64,000 nt of DNA from DATBQN01 sp963755825 (GTDB lineage: Bacteria; Acidobacteriota; Thermoanaerobaculia; Multivoradales; UBA5704). Positions within the stretch are counted from its first letter, which is position 1. The number at the start of each line of letters is the position of its first letter. The DNA is taken from positions 868,001-932,000 of the forward strand of contig CAVWLA010000001.1 in assembly GCA_963755825.1 (NCBI GenBank), written 5' to 3'. Shown piece after piece: positions 16,939 to 26,378 of this stretch. A program made the translations under genes and the position numbers. The notes beneath the pieces are model-generated. The model searched no databases. It was not told where the DNA came from and was given only the letters and a program-made list of their open reading frames with translations.

Positions 16939-17670
16939 CTAGAGAGCGAAGTCTTCGCCCAGGTAGATCTTGCGCACCTGCGGGTCGGAGGCGAGCTCCG
17001 GAGGGGTGCCGGCGCGCAGGATCTCGCCGTTGTTGATGATGTAGGCGCGGTCGGTGATCTTCAGTGTTTCCCGCACGTTGTGATCCGTGATGAGGACTCC
17101 AATGCCCATTGTTTTCAGGTGTCGGATGATGCCCTGAATGTCGAGCACCGCGATCGGGTCGATCCCGGCGAACGGCTCGTCCAAGAGGATATACCACGGG
17201 CTGATGACCAGAGCGCGGGCGATCTCCACCCGCCGCCGCTCGCCGCCGGAGAGGGCGAAGCCGCGGTTGCGCCGCACTCGCCCGAGGCCGAAGTCGCTGA
17301 TCAGCTGGTCGATGCGGCGCTCCTGCTCGGCGTGCGAAAGGTCGAGGGTCTCGAAGATGGAGCGCAGGTTGTCCTCGACCGACATCTTGCGGAAGACCGA
17401 CGGCTCCTGCGGCAGGTAGCTGATGCCGCGCTGGGCGCGCAGGTACATGGGGAGGTCGGTGATGTCCTCCTCGCCGAGGAAGACCTTGCCGTCGTCGGGC
17501 GGAGTCAGCCCCACCACCATGTAGAAGGTGGTCGTCTTGCCGGCGCCGTTGGGGCCGAGGAGGCCGACGACCTCGCCCGGCTCGACGCCGATCGAGACGT
17601 CCTGCACCACCGGCCGGCCGCGGTAGATCTTGCGCAGGTTGGTCGTCGAGAGCTTCTGCGGCTCGGTCAT
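16939..17670 (-). CDS. lptB: LPS export ABC ATPase LptB
   Basis: This 243-residue ATPase has Walker A G-P-N-G-A-G-K-T (39-46), signature L-S-G-G-E-R-R-R (140-147), Walker B I-L-L-D-E-P-F, and the switch histidine in I-T-D-H-N-V. It powers the LptFG permease to extract LPS from the inner membrane. The ATG overlaps the lptCA stop (ATGA), so the two are coupled. Its length matches LptB (about 240) and excludes larger two-domain ABC proteins. Confidence 0.95.
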   Translation of the reverse strand: MTEPQKLSTTNLRKIYRGRPVVQDVSIGVEPGEVVGLLGPNGAGKTTTFYMVVGLTPPDDGKVFLGEEDITDLPMYLRAQRGISYLPQEPSVFRKMSVEDNLRSIFETLDLSHAEQERRIDQLISDFGLGRVRRNRGFALSGGERRRVEIARALVISPWYILLDEPFAGIDPIAVLDIQGIIRHLKTMGIGVLITDHNVRETLKITDRAYIINNGEILRAGTPPELASDPQVRKIYLGEDFAL

Positions 17671-19787
17671 GGCTTGGCGCTCCCGCCGCCGGAGTCGGCG
17701 GGCTTGGCTCCCGGGACCGGCGCGTTGGCATCGCCGAGGATGTCCACCCGGCCGCCCTCGGTGTGGTAGACCATGTGGCGGCCGTGGATGACGTTCTTCT
17801 GGCGGTCGAGCATCGTCACCGGCTCGCCGAACATCTCGATCACCTTCATCTTCACGTGGTAGACGGCGCGCTGGCTGTCGATGGCGCGGCCGGCGGTGTA
17901 GTCGACCATGTGGACGTCGCCGGTGCAGGTCATGGTCTCCGCCTTCTTGTCGGCGCCGAGCTGGACGTCGAGCTTCTGGCAGAGGAGCGTGCGGCCCGTC
18001 TGCACCACCTTCACGTCCTTGGTATAGGTCAGCAGGCGCTGGTTCTCGAGATAGACGAGCTCGGCGGCGGTGACCTCGACCGGATCGTGGAGGGACGGGT
18101 CGCTGCCGCCGGCGTCGCCGGAGCCGGCGGCCTTGGCGTCGCCGCTCCCCTTGCCGCTCGCCGGGCTGGCGGCGGCCGCGGCTCCCGACGCCGGCGCCGG
18201 CGCCGCCGGGGGCGGGATCCACAGCGTCTTGACGCCGCCGCTCGCGGTCAGCTTCTTGCTCGCGTCCTCGCCGGTCAAGGTCTTCGTCGTCAACAGGTTG
18301 GGGCCGCGCCAGGCGCGCACCTCGCCCTGGAAGACGAAGCTGCGCGGCGACTCGTGCCAGAAGCCCTCCTTCGACTCGACGCGGATGGGGCCCTCGGCGG
18401 CTCCCCCGCCGCCCAGCGCCGAGCCCGCGAGCTGCGAGTCCTCGACCTTCTCGATCACCGCCCGCACGCCGCCGTCGGCGTGGACGGTCCCCTGCTGGCG
18501 GGCGTAGGTCATGTGCGGCGCCAGCACCTGCCCGCGGTCGGACTTGACCTCGACCGGGTTGCCGAAGAACTCGCCCTGGCCGCTGTCGAAGCTCATCGTG
18601 CCGCGGTCGCCGGCGACGGAGAGGCCGGGGTCGGCGTAGGTGACGTTCCGCTGCAGGTCCATGGTCGAGATCTGGCCGTCGGCGCGGAAGCCGGCCTGCG
18701 CGCGGTCGCCGGTCGCCTTGCGCGGCCCCTTGACGGCGGGGTTGCCGGTCTCGGTGATGACGACGCTGTCGATCGCCGTCGCCTGGCTCAGGACACCGTG
18801 CGCCATCTGCCCTTCGACGCGGCGCGCGGTGAGGCTGCGGGCGAGCCCGCCGCCGCTCGACTCCAGCCAGGCCGGCCCCTTGGCGCCGCCCTCGAGCGCC
18901 ACCGTCTTCACCTCGTCGGTCCCCTCCTGCATGAGGACGGCGAGATCCTCGCCGCGGAAGCGCAGCAGGGCTCGGCCGGGCTCGGCCGCCGGCTGCTTGC
19001 GCTCGCCGGAGACACCCCAGAGGGCGCGGATGAAGGTGACCGACTTCTCGTCCGGCGTCAGCAGCGCGACGATGTTCGTCGCCTTGAAGGTGTCGGTGGC
19101 GCGGGTGAGCACGGCCTGGTCCTTGGGCGTCCCCTCGACCTGCAGCATGTGCTGCTTGCGCTGGTAGACGGCGCGGTCCGCGGCGAGCGACATCGCCGGC
19201 ACCTTCCCCGGCTTCGACGAGATCGTGGTGTTGCCCTGCAGCACGTAGAGCTCGTCCGCCAGATGGACGTTCAGCTGCTGCGCCGAGCCGACGTAGTCGT
19301 CGTGCAACCCGAGGTCCACCGGCCGCGGCGTGAGGACGAGGTTGCCGTTGTCCTTGAGCTGCAGCACGGCGGTGTCGAGGGTGAGGCCGTTCGGCCCGGC
19401 GAGATGCACCTCGCCGCGCAGGCGCCCCTCGTTGTCGTCCCGGTTGTAGCTCGCCTCGTTGCTCTGCACCTGGTACGGGCGCCCCTTGGGATCGAAGAGC
19501 GTCAGGCCGACGCCCTCGAGGTAGATGGTGTTGTCCTTGTCGGCCTCGATGCTGTCGCCGCGGATGCGGAAGACCGGCCGCTTCCCCTGCGAGTAGGTGT
19601 AGTCGAACCCCTGGCCGATCATCTTGGTGTCGGCGTCGGCGTTCAGCTTGTCGACCGGCGGCTTCACCGGCTGCCGGCCGGCGCGGCCGAAGAGGTAGAG
19701 CGAGACGACGCCGACGACGAGGACGACGAGGACGGCGAGGAGGGCCAGCCGCATGAGGCCGACATGGGATCGGCGCTTAACCGGCAT
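17667..19787 (-). CDS. LPS transport periplasmic protein, LptC-LptA fusion
   Basis: This 706-residue protein has an N-terminal membrane anchor (residues about 11-34) followed by LptC-like beta-jellyroll sequence (about 55-240), several further OstA-type repeats, and a C-terminal LptA/OstA domain. Before that C-terminal domain is an Ala/Gly/Pro-rich low-complexity linker (about residues 527-567). LptC is normally about 190 and LptA about 180 residues, so this is a fusion with extra jellyroll repeats that could span a longer part of the periplasm. It lies between recJ, which it overlaps by 11 bases, and lptB. The exact number of repeats cannot be counted by eye. Confidence 0.85.
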   Translation of the reverse strand: MPVKRRSHVGLMRLALLAVLVVLVVGVVSLYLFGRAGRQPVKPPVDKLNADADTKMIGQGFDYTYSQGKRPVFRIRGDSIEADKDNTIYLEGVGLTLFDPKGRPYQVQSNEASYNRDDNEGRLRGEVHLAGPNGLTLDTAVLQLKDNGNLVLTPRPVDLGLHDDYVGSAQQLNVHLADELYVLQGNTTISSKPGKVPAMSLAADRAVYQRKQHMLQVEGTPKDQAVLTRATDTFKATNIVALLTPDEKSVTFIRALWGVSGERKQPAAEPGRALLRFRGEDLAVLMQEGTDEVKTVALEGGAKGPAWLESSGGGLARSLTARRVEGQMAHGVLSQATAIDSVVITETGNPAVKGPRKATGDRAQAGFRADGQISTMDLQRNVTYADPGLSVAGDRGTMSFDSGQGEFFGNPVEVKSDRGQVLAPHMTYARQQGTVHADGGVRAVIEKVEDSQLAGSALGGGGAAEGPIRVESKEGFWHESPRSFVFQGEVRAWRGPNLLTTKTLTGEDASKKLTASGGVKTLWIPPPAAPAPASGAAAAASPASGKGSGDAKAAGSGDAGGSDPSLHDPVEVTAAELVYLENQRLLTYTKDVKVVQTGRTLLCQKLDVQLGADKKAETMTCTGDVHMVDYTAGRAIDSQRAVYHVKMKVIEMFGEPVTMLDRQKNVIHGRHMVYHTEGGRVDILGDANAPVPGAKPADSGGGSAKP

Positions 19788-21534
19788 CGCTGCCCATTCT
19801 ACGAGGCGAGCCCGGCGCGGGCTCGGCGGCGGCGCTCGCCGGCAATTTGGCCGGCAACGCGCGGCAATCGAAGAGGCGGAGCACGGGACCGCCCGTGTAG
19901 CCGTCGCGCTCGAGGTGGCCGAGCGCCTCGAAGCGGCCGCCGAGGACGCTGGCGCGCGCCTGCCAGCGCCAGCCGAGGAGCTCGACCGAGCCGCCGTCGT
20001 CGCCGCGCGCCCGCGCCGCCAGATGGCCGTTGCCGAAGAGCCGCGGGCTGGCGGCGAGGGTGAGCGGGCCGACGCGGACGAGCGGCTGCGGGTTGCCCTG
20101 GCCGTGCGGCTCGAGTCGAGCGAGCTCGGCGAGGAGCGCGAGGGTCACCTCGCGGGGCGCCACGGCGAGCTCGTACTCGTGCCGGCGCGCCAGGCGCTCG
20201 CTCGGCCAGTCGAGGGCAGCCTCCTCCCATTCGGCGGTGAGCGCCTCGAGCTCCGCGAGGAGCGCCGTCAGCCCCACCGCCTGCGCGTGGCCGCCAAAGC
20301 GGTCGAGGCGTCCCTCCCAGCGGGTGAGGAAGCCGTGCAGCTCGATGCCGGGGACGCTCCTGCCGGAGCCGGTGGCGCGCTCGCCGTCGACGCCCAAGAG
20401 GAGCGTCGGCCGGTTGAGCTCCCGCGCCACGCGCCCGGCGGCGATGCCGACCACCCCCTTGTGCCAGCCGGCCCGCCAGGCGACGAGGATCGGCGGCAGC
20501 GGCGAGCGCTTGGCGAAGTGCTCCATCGCCTCGTCGAAGCACTGCGTTTCGCGCCCCTGCCGCTCGCGGTTCCAGCCCTCGAGCTGGAGGGCGAGCTCGG
20601 CGGCGCGGCGGGGGTCGCGGGCGAGCAGCAGCTCGAGCGCCTGCTCGGGGGTGTGGAGCCGACCCGCCGCGTTCAACCGCGGCCCCAGGCGATAGCCGAC
20701 GTCGGCGGCGGTATAGGGCGGCTTCATGCCGGCCTGGCGGATGAGCGCCTTCAGCCCTTCCGAGCGTACCTCCTGCAGCGCCGCGAGGCCGAGGGCGGCG
20801 ATCACCCGGTTCTCGCCGCGGAGCGGCACCAGGTCGGCGATGGTGCCCAGGCAGGCGACGCGGAGGAGCGCCTCGATCGGCAGCCGCCGCGCGCAGCGCG
20901 CGGCGAAGCCCAGGGCGAGCTTGAGCGCCAGGCCGACCGCCGCCAGGTCGCGGAACGGATAGGCGCCGAGGGCGCGATGGGGGTTGATCTGCACCACCGC
21001 CGCCGGCAGCTCGCAGCGCGGCAGGTGATGGTCGGTGACGACGACGTCGATGCCGGCGGCGAGGGCGCGCTCCGCCGCCGGCACGCTGGCGCTGCCGCAG
21101 TCGGCGGTGACGATCAGCCGGGCGCCGGCCGCCGCGGCGCGCTCGACGTGGACGGGCTGGAAGCCGTAGCCCTCCTCGAGGCGATGCGGCAGCACCGCCA
21201 GGGCGTCGAGGCCGCAGGCGCCGAAGGCGGCGAGGAGGAGCGCCGTCGAGGTCACCCCGTCGACGTCGTAGTCGCCGACGATCGCCACCCGCTCGCCGCG
21301 CTCGCGCGCGGCGGCGAGCCGGTCGAGCGCCGGCTCCATCCCGGCGAGGAGGAGCGGGTCGTGGAGCTGGTCGAGGCTGGGCTCGAGGAAGCGGTCCGCC
21401 GCCGCGGCGTCGGCGACGCCGCGGCGCGCCAGGAGCGGCGCCAGGAGAGCCGGGCACCCCGCCGCGGCGAGGAGGGCGGCGAGCTCCGACGGCGGCGCGG
21501 CGACCCACTCGGCCGTGGTCACGCGCGGGGCCAC
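19777..21534 (-). CDS. recJ: Single-stranded-DNA-specific exonuclease RecJ
   Basis: This about 585-residue DHH-family 5'-3' exonuclease acts in recombination and mismatch repair. Motifs seen are V-G-D-Y-D-V-D-G, A-D-C-G, V-T-D-H-H-L-P, a DHHA1 domain with G-R-S, and the C-terminal OB fold. The start is uncertain: the first GTG is at 21534, with GTG 21522 also possible, but neither has a ribosome binding site. A CTG at 21558 follows AGGAGG at a good distance right after the accA stop, and may be the true start. It is co-transcribed with accA and overlaps lptCA. Confidence 0.9.
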   Translation of the reverse strand: MAPRVTTAEWVAAPPSELAALLAAAGCPALLAPLLARRGVADAAAADRFLEPSLDQLHDPLLLAGMEPALDRLAAARERGERVAIVGDYDVDGVTSTALLLAAFGACGLDALAVLPHRLEEGYGFQPVHVERAAAAGARLIVTADCGSASVPAAERALAAGIDVVVTDHHLPRCELPAAVVQINPHRALGAYPFRDLAAVGLALKLALGFAARCARRLPIEALLRVACLGTIADLVPLRGENRVIAALGLAALQEVRSEGLKALIRQAGMKPPYTAADVGYRLGPRLNAAGRLHTPEQALELLLARDPRRAAELALQLEGWNRERQGRETQCFDEAMEHFAKRSPLPPILVAWRAGWHKGVVGIAAGRVARELNRPTLLLGVDGERATGSGRSVPGIELHGFLTRWEGRLDRFGGHAQAVGLTALLAELEALTAEWEEAALDWPSERLARRHEYELAVAPREVTLALLAELARLEPHGQGNPQPLVRVGPLTLAASPRLFGNGHLAARARGDDGGSVELLGWRWQARASVLGGRFEALGHLERDGYTGGPVLRLFDCRALPAKLPASAAAEPAPGSPRRMGSDAG

Positions 21535-21562
21535 GTCGGCGGTCGCGAGAGACGCCAGCGTC

Positions 21563-22516
21563 CTAGTCCTCCTCGTAGGCGCCGAGACCGCGGAACCGCC
21601 GATACCGGTTGGCGACCAGCTCCTCGGGCGGCAGCGGCGAGAGCTCGGCGAGCGCCGCGGCGACCACCTCCCCGACGCGGCGGCAGGTCTCGACGGGATC
21701 GGTCTGCGCGCCGCCGGGCGGCTCCGGGATGATGGCGTCGACGACGCCCATGGCGAGGAGATCGGGCGCCGCCAGGCGCATCGCCTCCGCCGCATCGGCC
21801 TTCCTCTCCTGGTCCTTCCAGAGGATGGCGGCACACCCCTCGGGCGAGATCACCGAGTAGGTGGCGTACTCGAGCATGTAGACGCGGTCGCCGACGCCGA
21901 GCGCCAGCGCGCCGCCGCTGCCGCCCTCGCCGGTCACCGTCACCACGATCGGCACCTTCAACCCCGCCATCTCGATCAGGTTGCGGGCGATCGCCTCCGC
22001 CTGCCCGCGCTCTTCGGCGTCGAGGCCCGGGTAGGCGCCGGCGGTGTCGATGAAGGTGAGCACCGGCCGGCCGAAGCGCTCGGCGAGCTTCATGATGCGG
22101 AGCGCCTTGCGATAGCCCTCCGGCCGCGGCTGGCCGAAGTTGCGGCGGATCCGCTCGCGGGTGTCGCGCCCCTTCTCGTGGCCGATGACGGCGACGCTGC
22201 GGCCGCGGAAGGTGGCGAAGCCGGCGACAATGGCGGCGTCGTCGGCGAAGGCCCGATCGCCGTGCAGCTCCACCCAGTCGGTCATCAGGTTGGCGACGTA
22301 GTCGAGGGTGTAGGGGCGGTCGGCGTGGCGGGCGACGAGCGCCTTCTGCCAGCGCGTCAGGCCGCCGTAGACCTCGGTGGTGCTCTTCTTGAGGGCCGTC
22401 CGCAGGCGCTCGATCTCCCGCTCCTGCCCGCTGCCGGCGGGGAACGCCTCGAGCTCCTCGATGCGCCGCCGCAGCTCGTTCAACGGCTCGTCGAAGTGAG
22501 GCTCGCCGGTCTGCAT
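21563..22516 (-). CDS. accA: Acetyl-CoA carboxylase carboxyltransferase subunit alpha
   Basis: This 317-residue AccA, with AccD, transfers carboxyl from biotin to acetyl-CoA to make malonyl-CoA for fatty-acid synthesis. Typical segments are R-P-Y-T-L-D-Y, I-G-x-x-K-G-R-D-T, the R-N-F-G-x-x-x-P-E-G-Y-R-K-A block, D-T-x-G-A-Y-P-G and G-E-G-G-S-G-G-A. The ATG at 22516 gives the usual length; a TTG at 22555 would add 13 residues. It is followed by recJ after about 30 bases. Confidence 0.95.
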   Translation of the reverse strand: MQTGEPHFDEPLNELRRRIEELEAFPAGSGQEREIERLRTALKKSTTEVYGGLTRWQKALVARHADRPYTLDYVANLMTDWVELHGDRAFADDAAIVAGFATFRGRSVAVIGHEKGRDTRERIRRNFGQPRPEGYRKALRIMKLAERFGRPVLTFIDTAGAYPGLDAEERGQAEAIARNLIEMAGLKVPIVVTVTGEGGSGGALALGVGDRVYMLEYATYSVISPEGCAAILWKDQERKADAAEAMRLAAPDLLAMGVVDAIIPEPPGGAQTDPVETCRRVGEVVAAALAELSPLPPEELVANRYRRFRGLGAYEED

Positions 22517-22574
22517 ATCGCGGGCCAAGGTAACAAACGGGGCGGGGGAGGTCAAACCGAAAGAGCGAGGCCTA

Positions 22575-24986
22575 TCAGAGGAGCTGCTGCGGATCGACGT
22601 CGATCGTCAGGTCCCAGCTCGGATTGACCGGCAGCGCCGCGGCGAGGAGCCGGTGGAGGTCGCGGCCGGCGGCCGAGCGGACGAGGATCTGGAAGCGCCA
22701 CTCACCGCGCAGGCGCTCGAGCGGCGCCGGCGCCGGGCCGGAGATGCGCACCGTGCGGCCGAGGGGATGGGCGTGGAGATCGCGGGCGAGGCCGGCGGCG
22801 AGGTCGCGGGCGCGCTCGCGGCTCTTGTCGCGGACGAGGAGCTGCACCATGCGGGTGTACGGCGGATAGTGGAAGATGCGCCGGAAGCGCATCTCCTCGC
22901 GAGCGAAGCCGGCGTCGTCGCCGGCGAGCGCCGCCTGGATCGCGTAGTGGGCCGGATGGTAGGTCTGGATCACCACCTTGCCGGGCCGCTCGCCGCGGCC
23001 GGCGCGGCCGGCGAGCTGGGTGAGGAGGTTGTAGGTCCGCTCGACGGCGCGGAAGTCGGGGAAGCCGAGGTAGCTGTCGGCCGAGAGCACGGCGGCGAGG
23101 CCGACCTCCGGGAAGTGGTGGCCCTTGGAGACCATCTGGGTGCCGACGAGGATCTTGACGTCGCCGCGCGAGAAGCGCTCGAGCACCGCCGCCGGTCCGC
23201 CCGGCCGCCGCGCCGCGTCGCGGTCGAGGACGGCGACCGGCACCTCCGGGAAGAGCTCGCGGAGGCGCTCCTCCACCCGCTCGGTGCCGGCGCCGATCGG
23301 CTCGAGCGCCGCCTCGCCGCAGGTCGGACAGCGCTCGGGGACGGCGCGGCTCGAGCCGCAGTAGTGGCAGACCAGCTGCCGCGCCTTCAGGTGGTAGGTC
23401 CGCGGCAGTCCGCAGTCCTCGCAGCGCATGTCCTCGCCGCAGGCGCGGCAGAGGAGGACCGGCGAATAACCCCGCCGGTTGCGCAGCAGGATCACCTGGC
23501 CGCCGGCGCCGAGCGTCGCCACCATCTCCTCGCGCAGGCGCTCCGAGACGTGGACCTCCCCCGGCGTCCGCCGCGGCGCCTCCTCGCGGAGGTCGACGAG
23601 GATCCCCTCCGGCAGCCCGGCGCGGCCGGCGCGGGCGGTGAGGGCGAGGTGGGTGAGCTTCCCCGCCTCGACGTTCCAGCGGCTCTCGAGGCTCGGTGTC
23701 GCCGAGACGAGGAGCGCCACGGCGCCGGCCTGCTTCGCCCGCACCAGCGCCAGGTCGCGGCCGTTGTAGCGCGGCGCGACCTCCTGCTTGTAGGAGCTGT
23801 CCTGCTCCTCGTCGACCACCACGAGGCCGAGCTCGATGCCCGGCGGGAAGGGTGCGAAGAGCGCCGAGCGGGGGCCGAGCACCAGACGCGCGCGGCCCAG
23901 CCGCACCCGCTCCCACTCCTGATGCCGCTCGCCGGTGCCGAGCCCCGAGTGGAGGATGGCGAGCTCGGCGCCGAAGCGCCGCTCGACGGCGCGGGCGAGG
24001 GCGGGGACGAGGGCGATCTCGGGGACGAGGAGGATCGCCGCGCGGCCGGCGGCGAGCGCCGCCTCCGCCGCCCGCAGATAGACCTCGGTCTTGCCGGCGC
24101 CGGTCATGCCAGCGAGGAGGAAGGCGGCGAACTCGTGGCGCTCGATCGCCGCGGCGAGCGGCGCGAGCGCCGAGCGCTGGTCGTCGCGGAGGGTGATCGC
24201 CGGCGCCTCGCCGCCGGCCTCCCCCATCATGTGGCGGTCGAGGTCGAGCTTCTCGACCTGCGAGAAGCGCCGCAGCAGTCCGCGCGCCGCCAGGCGGCGC
24301 ACCACCTCCGGCGAGCAGCCGGCCGCCGCGGCGACCTCGGCGACGGTCGCCGGCCGCCCGATCGCCTCCAGGAACTCGATGGCGCCGCGCGCCGCCGGCG
24401 AGCGCCGCAGGGCGGCGCGCCGCGCCTCCGGGTCGCCGGGCGCCAGCTCGACCGCCGTCACGTAGCGGGCCCCGCGCGGCGTCTCCTCCTCGCTCCCCAC
24501 CCGGCCGCTGGCGACGAGGCGGGCGAGCGCCGGGTCGACGTCGGCGAGGCCGCTCCGCGCCTGCAGCTCGGCGGTGGTGAGCCGGCCGCCGTCGCGGAGC
24601 GCCTCGACGATCGCCGCCTCGGCGGCGTCGCGCGGCGGGGCGATGGCGCCGGCGTCCGTCAGCCGCACCTTGCGGCCTCCCCAGGCGGGCAGGTCGCCGG
24701 GGAGCATCGTCCGCAGCACCTCGCCGAGCGGCGCCAGGTAGTAGGAGGCGGTGAAGCGGGCGAGCTCGAGGAGATCGGCGGTGACCGCCGGCTCGCGGTC
24801 GAGGATCTGCTCGATCGGGCGGAGCGCCATCCCCTCGGGGCGGCGGTGATGGAGGTCGACGACGATCCCGGTCAGCCGCCGCTTCCCCACCGCCACCTTC
24901 ACCCGCGTGCCGATAGCGAGCCGGCCAGCGAGGCCGTCCGGCACCTCGTAGACGAACGGCTCGGGCAGCGGCAGCGGCAGCGCCAC
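22575..24986 (-). CDS. priA: Primosomal protein N' (replication restart helicase PriA)
   Basis: This 803-residue PriA reloads the replisome at stalled forks. The N-terminal 3'-DNA-binding domain starts with A-L-P-L-P-L and is followed by a winged-helix region. The helicase has Walker A G-M-T-G-A-G-K-T and Walker B D-E-E-Q, where most PriA proteins have DEEH. The zinc domain has paired C-x2-C motifs (C-R-A-C, C-E-D-C, C-H-Y-C, C-P-T-C). The start is the GTG at 24986; family members usually have a few residues before this point, so an upstream non-canonical start is possible. Confidence 0.94.
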   Translation of the reverse strand: MALPLPLPEPFVYEVPDGLAGRLAIGTRVKVAVGKRRLTGIVVDLHHRRPEGMALRPIEQILDREPAVTADLLELARFTASYYLAPLGEVLRTMLPGDLPAWGGRKVRLTDAGAIAPPRDAAEAAIVEALRDGGRLTTAELQARSGLADVDPALARLVASGRVGSEEETPRGARYVTAVELAPGDPEARRAALRRSPAARGAIEFLEAIGRPATVAEVAAAAGCSPEVVRRLAARGLLRRFSQVEKLDLDRHMMGEAGGEAPAITLRDDQRSALAPLAAAIERHEFAAFLLAGMTGAGKTEVYLRAAEAALAAGRAAILLVPEIALVPALARAVERRFGAELAILHSGLGTGERHQEWERVRLGRARLVLGPRSALFAPFPPGIELGLVVVDEEQDSSYKQEVAPRYNGRDLALVRAKQAGAVALLVSATPSLESRWNVEAGKLTHLALTARAGRAGLPEGILVDLREEAPRRTPGEVHVSERLREEMVATLGAGGQVILLRNRRGYSPVLLCRACGEDMRCEDCGLPRTYHLKARQLVCHYCGSSRAVPERCPTCGEAALEPIGAGTERVEERLRELFPEVPVAVLDRDAARRPGGPAAVLERFSRGDVKILVGTQMVSKGHHFPEVGLAAVLSADSYLGFPDFRAVERTYNLLTQLAGRAGRGERPGKVVIQTYHPAHYAIQAALAGDDAGFAREEMRFRRIFHYPPYTRMVQLLVRDKSRERARDLAAGLARDLHAHPLGRTVRISGPAPAPLERLRGEWRFQILVRSAAGRDLHRLLAAALPVNPSWDLTIDVDPQQLL

Positions 24987-25101
24987 GTCGGCGAACCGCG
25001 GCGGGCCCGTGGGGGCTTGAGGAGAGTCGTCCTGGCCGCTCAGGGCCGTGCTCCGTGGCGCGCTGTTGGCCGCGCTGTTGGCCGCGCTGTTGCCTGAACG
25101 C

Positions 25102-25419
25102 TCAGCCGCTCCGCTTCCCGGCCGTCTCCCCCGATGTTTCCCGCGGACTCGCGCCGCCCGTCGCGCCGGATCGGCAGCGCTCCGAGCAGTAGAGAGCGCC
25201 CGCCGCGGCGAGGGTGCGCGACTGCGGCAGGTGGATGCCGCAGGCGGCGCAGCGCACCAGCGTCACGTCGGTGAGCGACGACTGGCTGCGCGGCGCGGCG
25301 GCGCGCGGCGGGGGCGCCGGCGTCCGGCGGCGGCCCCGCCCGGTGATCCGCGCCAGCCACGACTCGAGGAAGAGCCAGAGGAGGATGCCGCAGACGATCA
25401 GCTCGACAAAACGGCCCAT
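25102..25419 (-). CDS. Small membrane-anchored zinc-binding protein (PP0621-like)
   Basis: This 105-residue protein has one N-terminal hydrophobic helix (residues about 5-24), a basic Pro/Ala-rich linker, and a cysteine motif C-A-A-C-G-I-H-L-P at about 57-65 with Y-C-S-E-R-C following. The layout matches the PP0621 family, whose function is not known. It lies between a TPR protein gene and priA on the same strand. Confidence 0.72.
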   Translation of the reverse strand: MGRFVELIVCGILLWLFLESWLARITGRGRRRTPAPPPRAAAPRSQSSLTDVTLVRCAACGIHLPQSRTLAAAGALYCSERCRSGATGGASPRETSGETAGKRSG

Positions 25420-25443
25420 CGCCCGCTCCGCGCCGGCTGCCGA

Positions 25444-26148
25444 TTAGGCCGCCGCCCGCTTCTGCTTGTCGACCGCCGCGGCGAGCTTCTCGACGTCCGG
25501 GTTGGTCGGCTGCAGCCGGCGGAGCTCGGCGAGCAGCGCCTCGGCGTCGGCGTACTTCTTGAGGTCGAAGGCGAGCACGATGACGGCGTTGAACCGCGAC
25601 TGCCAGTGGTCCGGCGACACCGTCTGCGCCTGGCGGAAGAGGGCGAGCGCCTGGTCGTACTGGTGGAGCTGGCGGTAGGTGATGCCGAGGTCGGTCATGG
25701 TGTCGGGCTGGTTCGGCCGCAGCTCGAGATAGTGGGTGTAGAGGTCGCGCGCCCGCGGCCAGTTCTGGATGTCGAAGTTCAGGTTGGCGAGCTTGAGCAC
25801 CGCGTCGGCGTCGTTCGGGTGCTGCTCGACGAAGGTGCGCAGCTGGAGGATCTCCGCCATCGGCGGCTGCCCCGGCGCGCCGCCCGCGGGAGCGTTGCCA
25901 CCGGAGGCATCGGCGCCATTGCCAGGTCCTGGCGCCGGCCCGGGCATGGCGCCGCCGCCGGCTGGCGCCGCCTCGCCCCCTCCTCCCATCGCCTGGCCGT
26001 CGCCCGCCGCCTGGCCGTCGGCGACCGGCGCCGCCCCGGCGACGCGGCGCGGCGGCTGGCGCGCCGCCATCACCTCCTGCAGCAGGAAGCCGGCGATGAA
26101 GCCGAGGAGGATGCCGAGAGTGGCGAACAGCACGTTGTCCTTGTTCAC
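25444..26148 (-). CDS. Membrane-anchored TPR protein
   Basis: This 234-residue protein begins with one TM segment (residues about 8-24), followed by a Gly/Pro/Ala-rich linker to about residue 95. Three or four TPR units follow, reading like N-D-A-D-A-V-L-K-L-A-N and T-M-T-D-L-G-I-T-Y-R. The organisation suggests a tethered scaffold in the periplasm or at the inner membrane. The start is GTG with AGGAG about 10 bases upstream. No specific partner can be inferred; the 25-bp gap to the downstream PP0621-like gene suggests co-transcription. Confidence 0.75.
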   Translation of the reverse strand: MNKDNVLFATLGILLGFIAGFLLQEVMAARQPPRRVAGAAPVADGQAAGDGQAMGGGGEAAPAGGGAMPGPAPGPGNGADASGGNAPAGGAPGQPPMAEILQLRTFVEQHPNDADAVLKLANLNFDIQNWPRARDLYTHYLELRPNQPDTMTDLGITYRQLHQYDQALALFRQAQTVSPDHWQSRFNAVIVLAFDLKKYADAEALLAELRRLQPTNPDVEKLAAAVDKQKRAAA

Positions 26149-26378
26149 GCGGCTGGCTCCTCGCGAGGATCGATGGCGGACGGAAGGGATCGGTCGGGCG
26201 ACAGAGATTTCCGCGGGCGACGCATCATTCTAGCAGGGCGGTCGGCGGCGCGAACGGGCCGAGAATGGCCGAGGCCGCTCGGAGGAGCGGCCTCGGGGTG
26301 CGACAAAGCTTTGGGCAGAACGCGACGACGGAAGGCTGAGAGGGGCTGGCGGGGCTTTAGCTTGCCGTCAGCTTGCCG

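Noticed and set aside
14857..25097. Very long plus-strand open frames opposite rpoN, lptCA, recJ and priA
   Set aside because: All are antisense of well-supported genes; the length reflects about 70% GC and a lack of stop codons, not coding.
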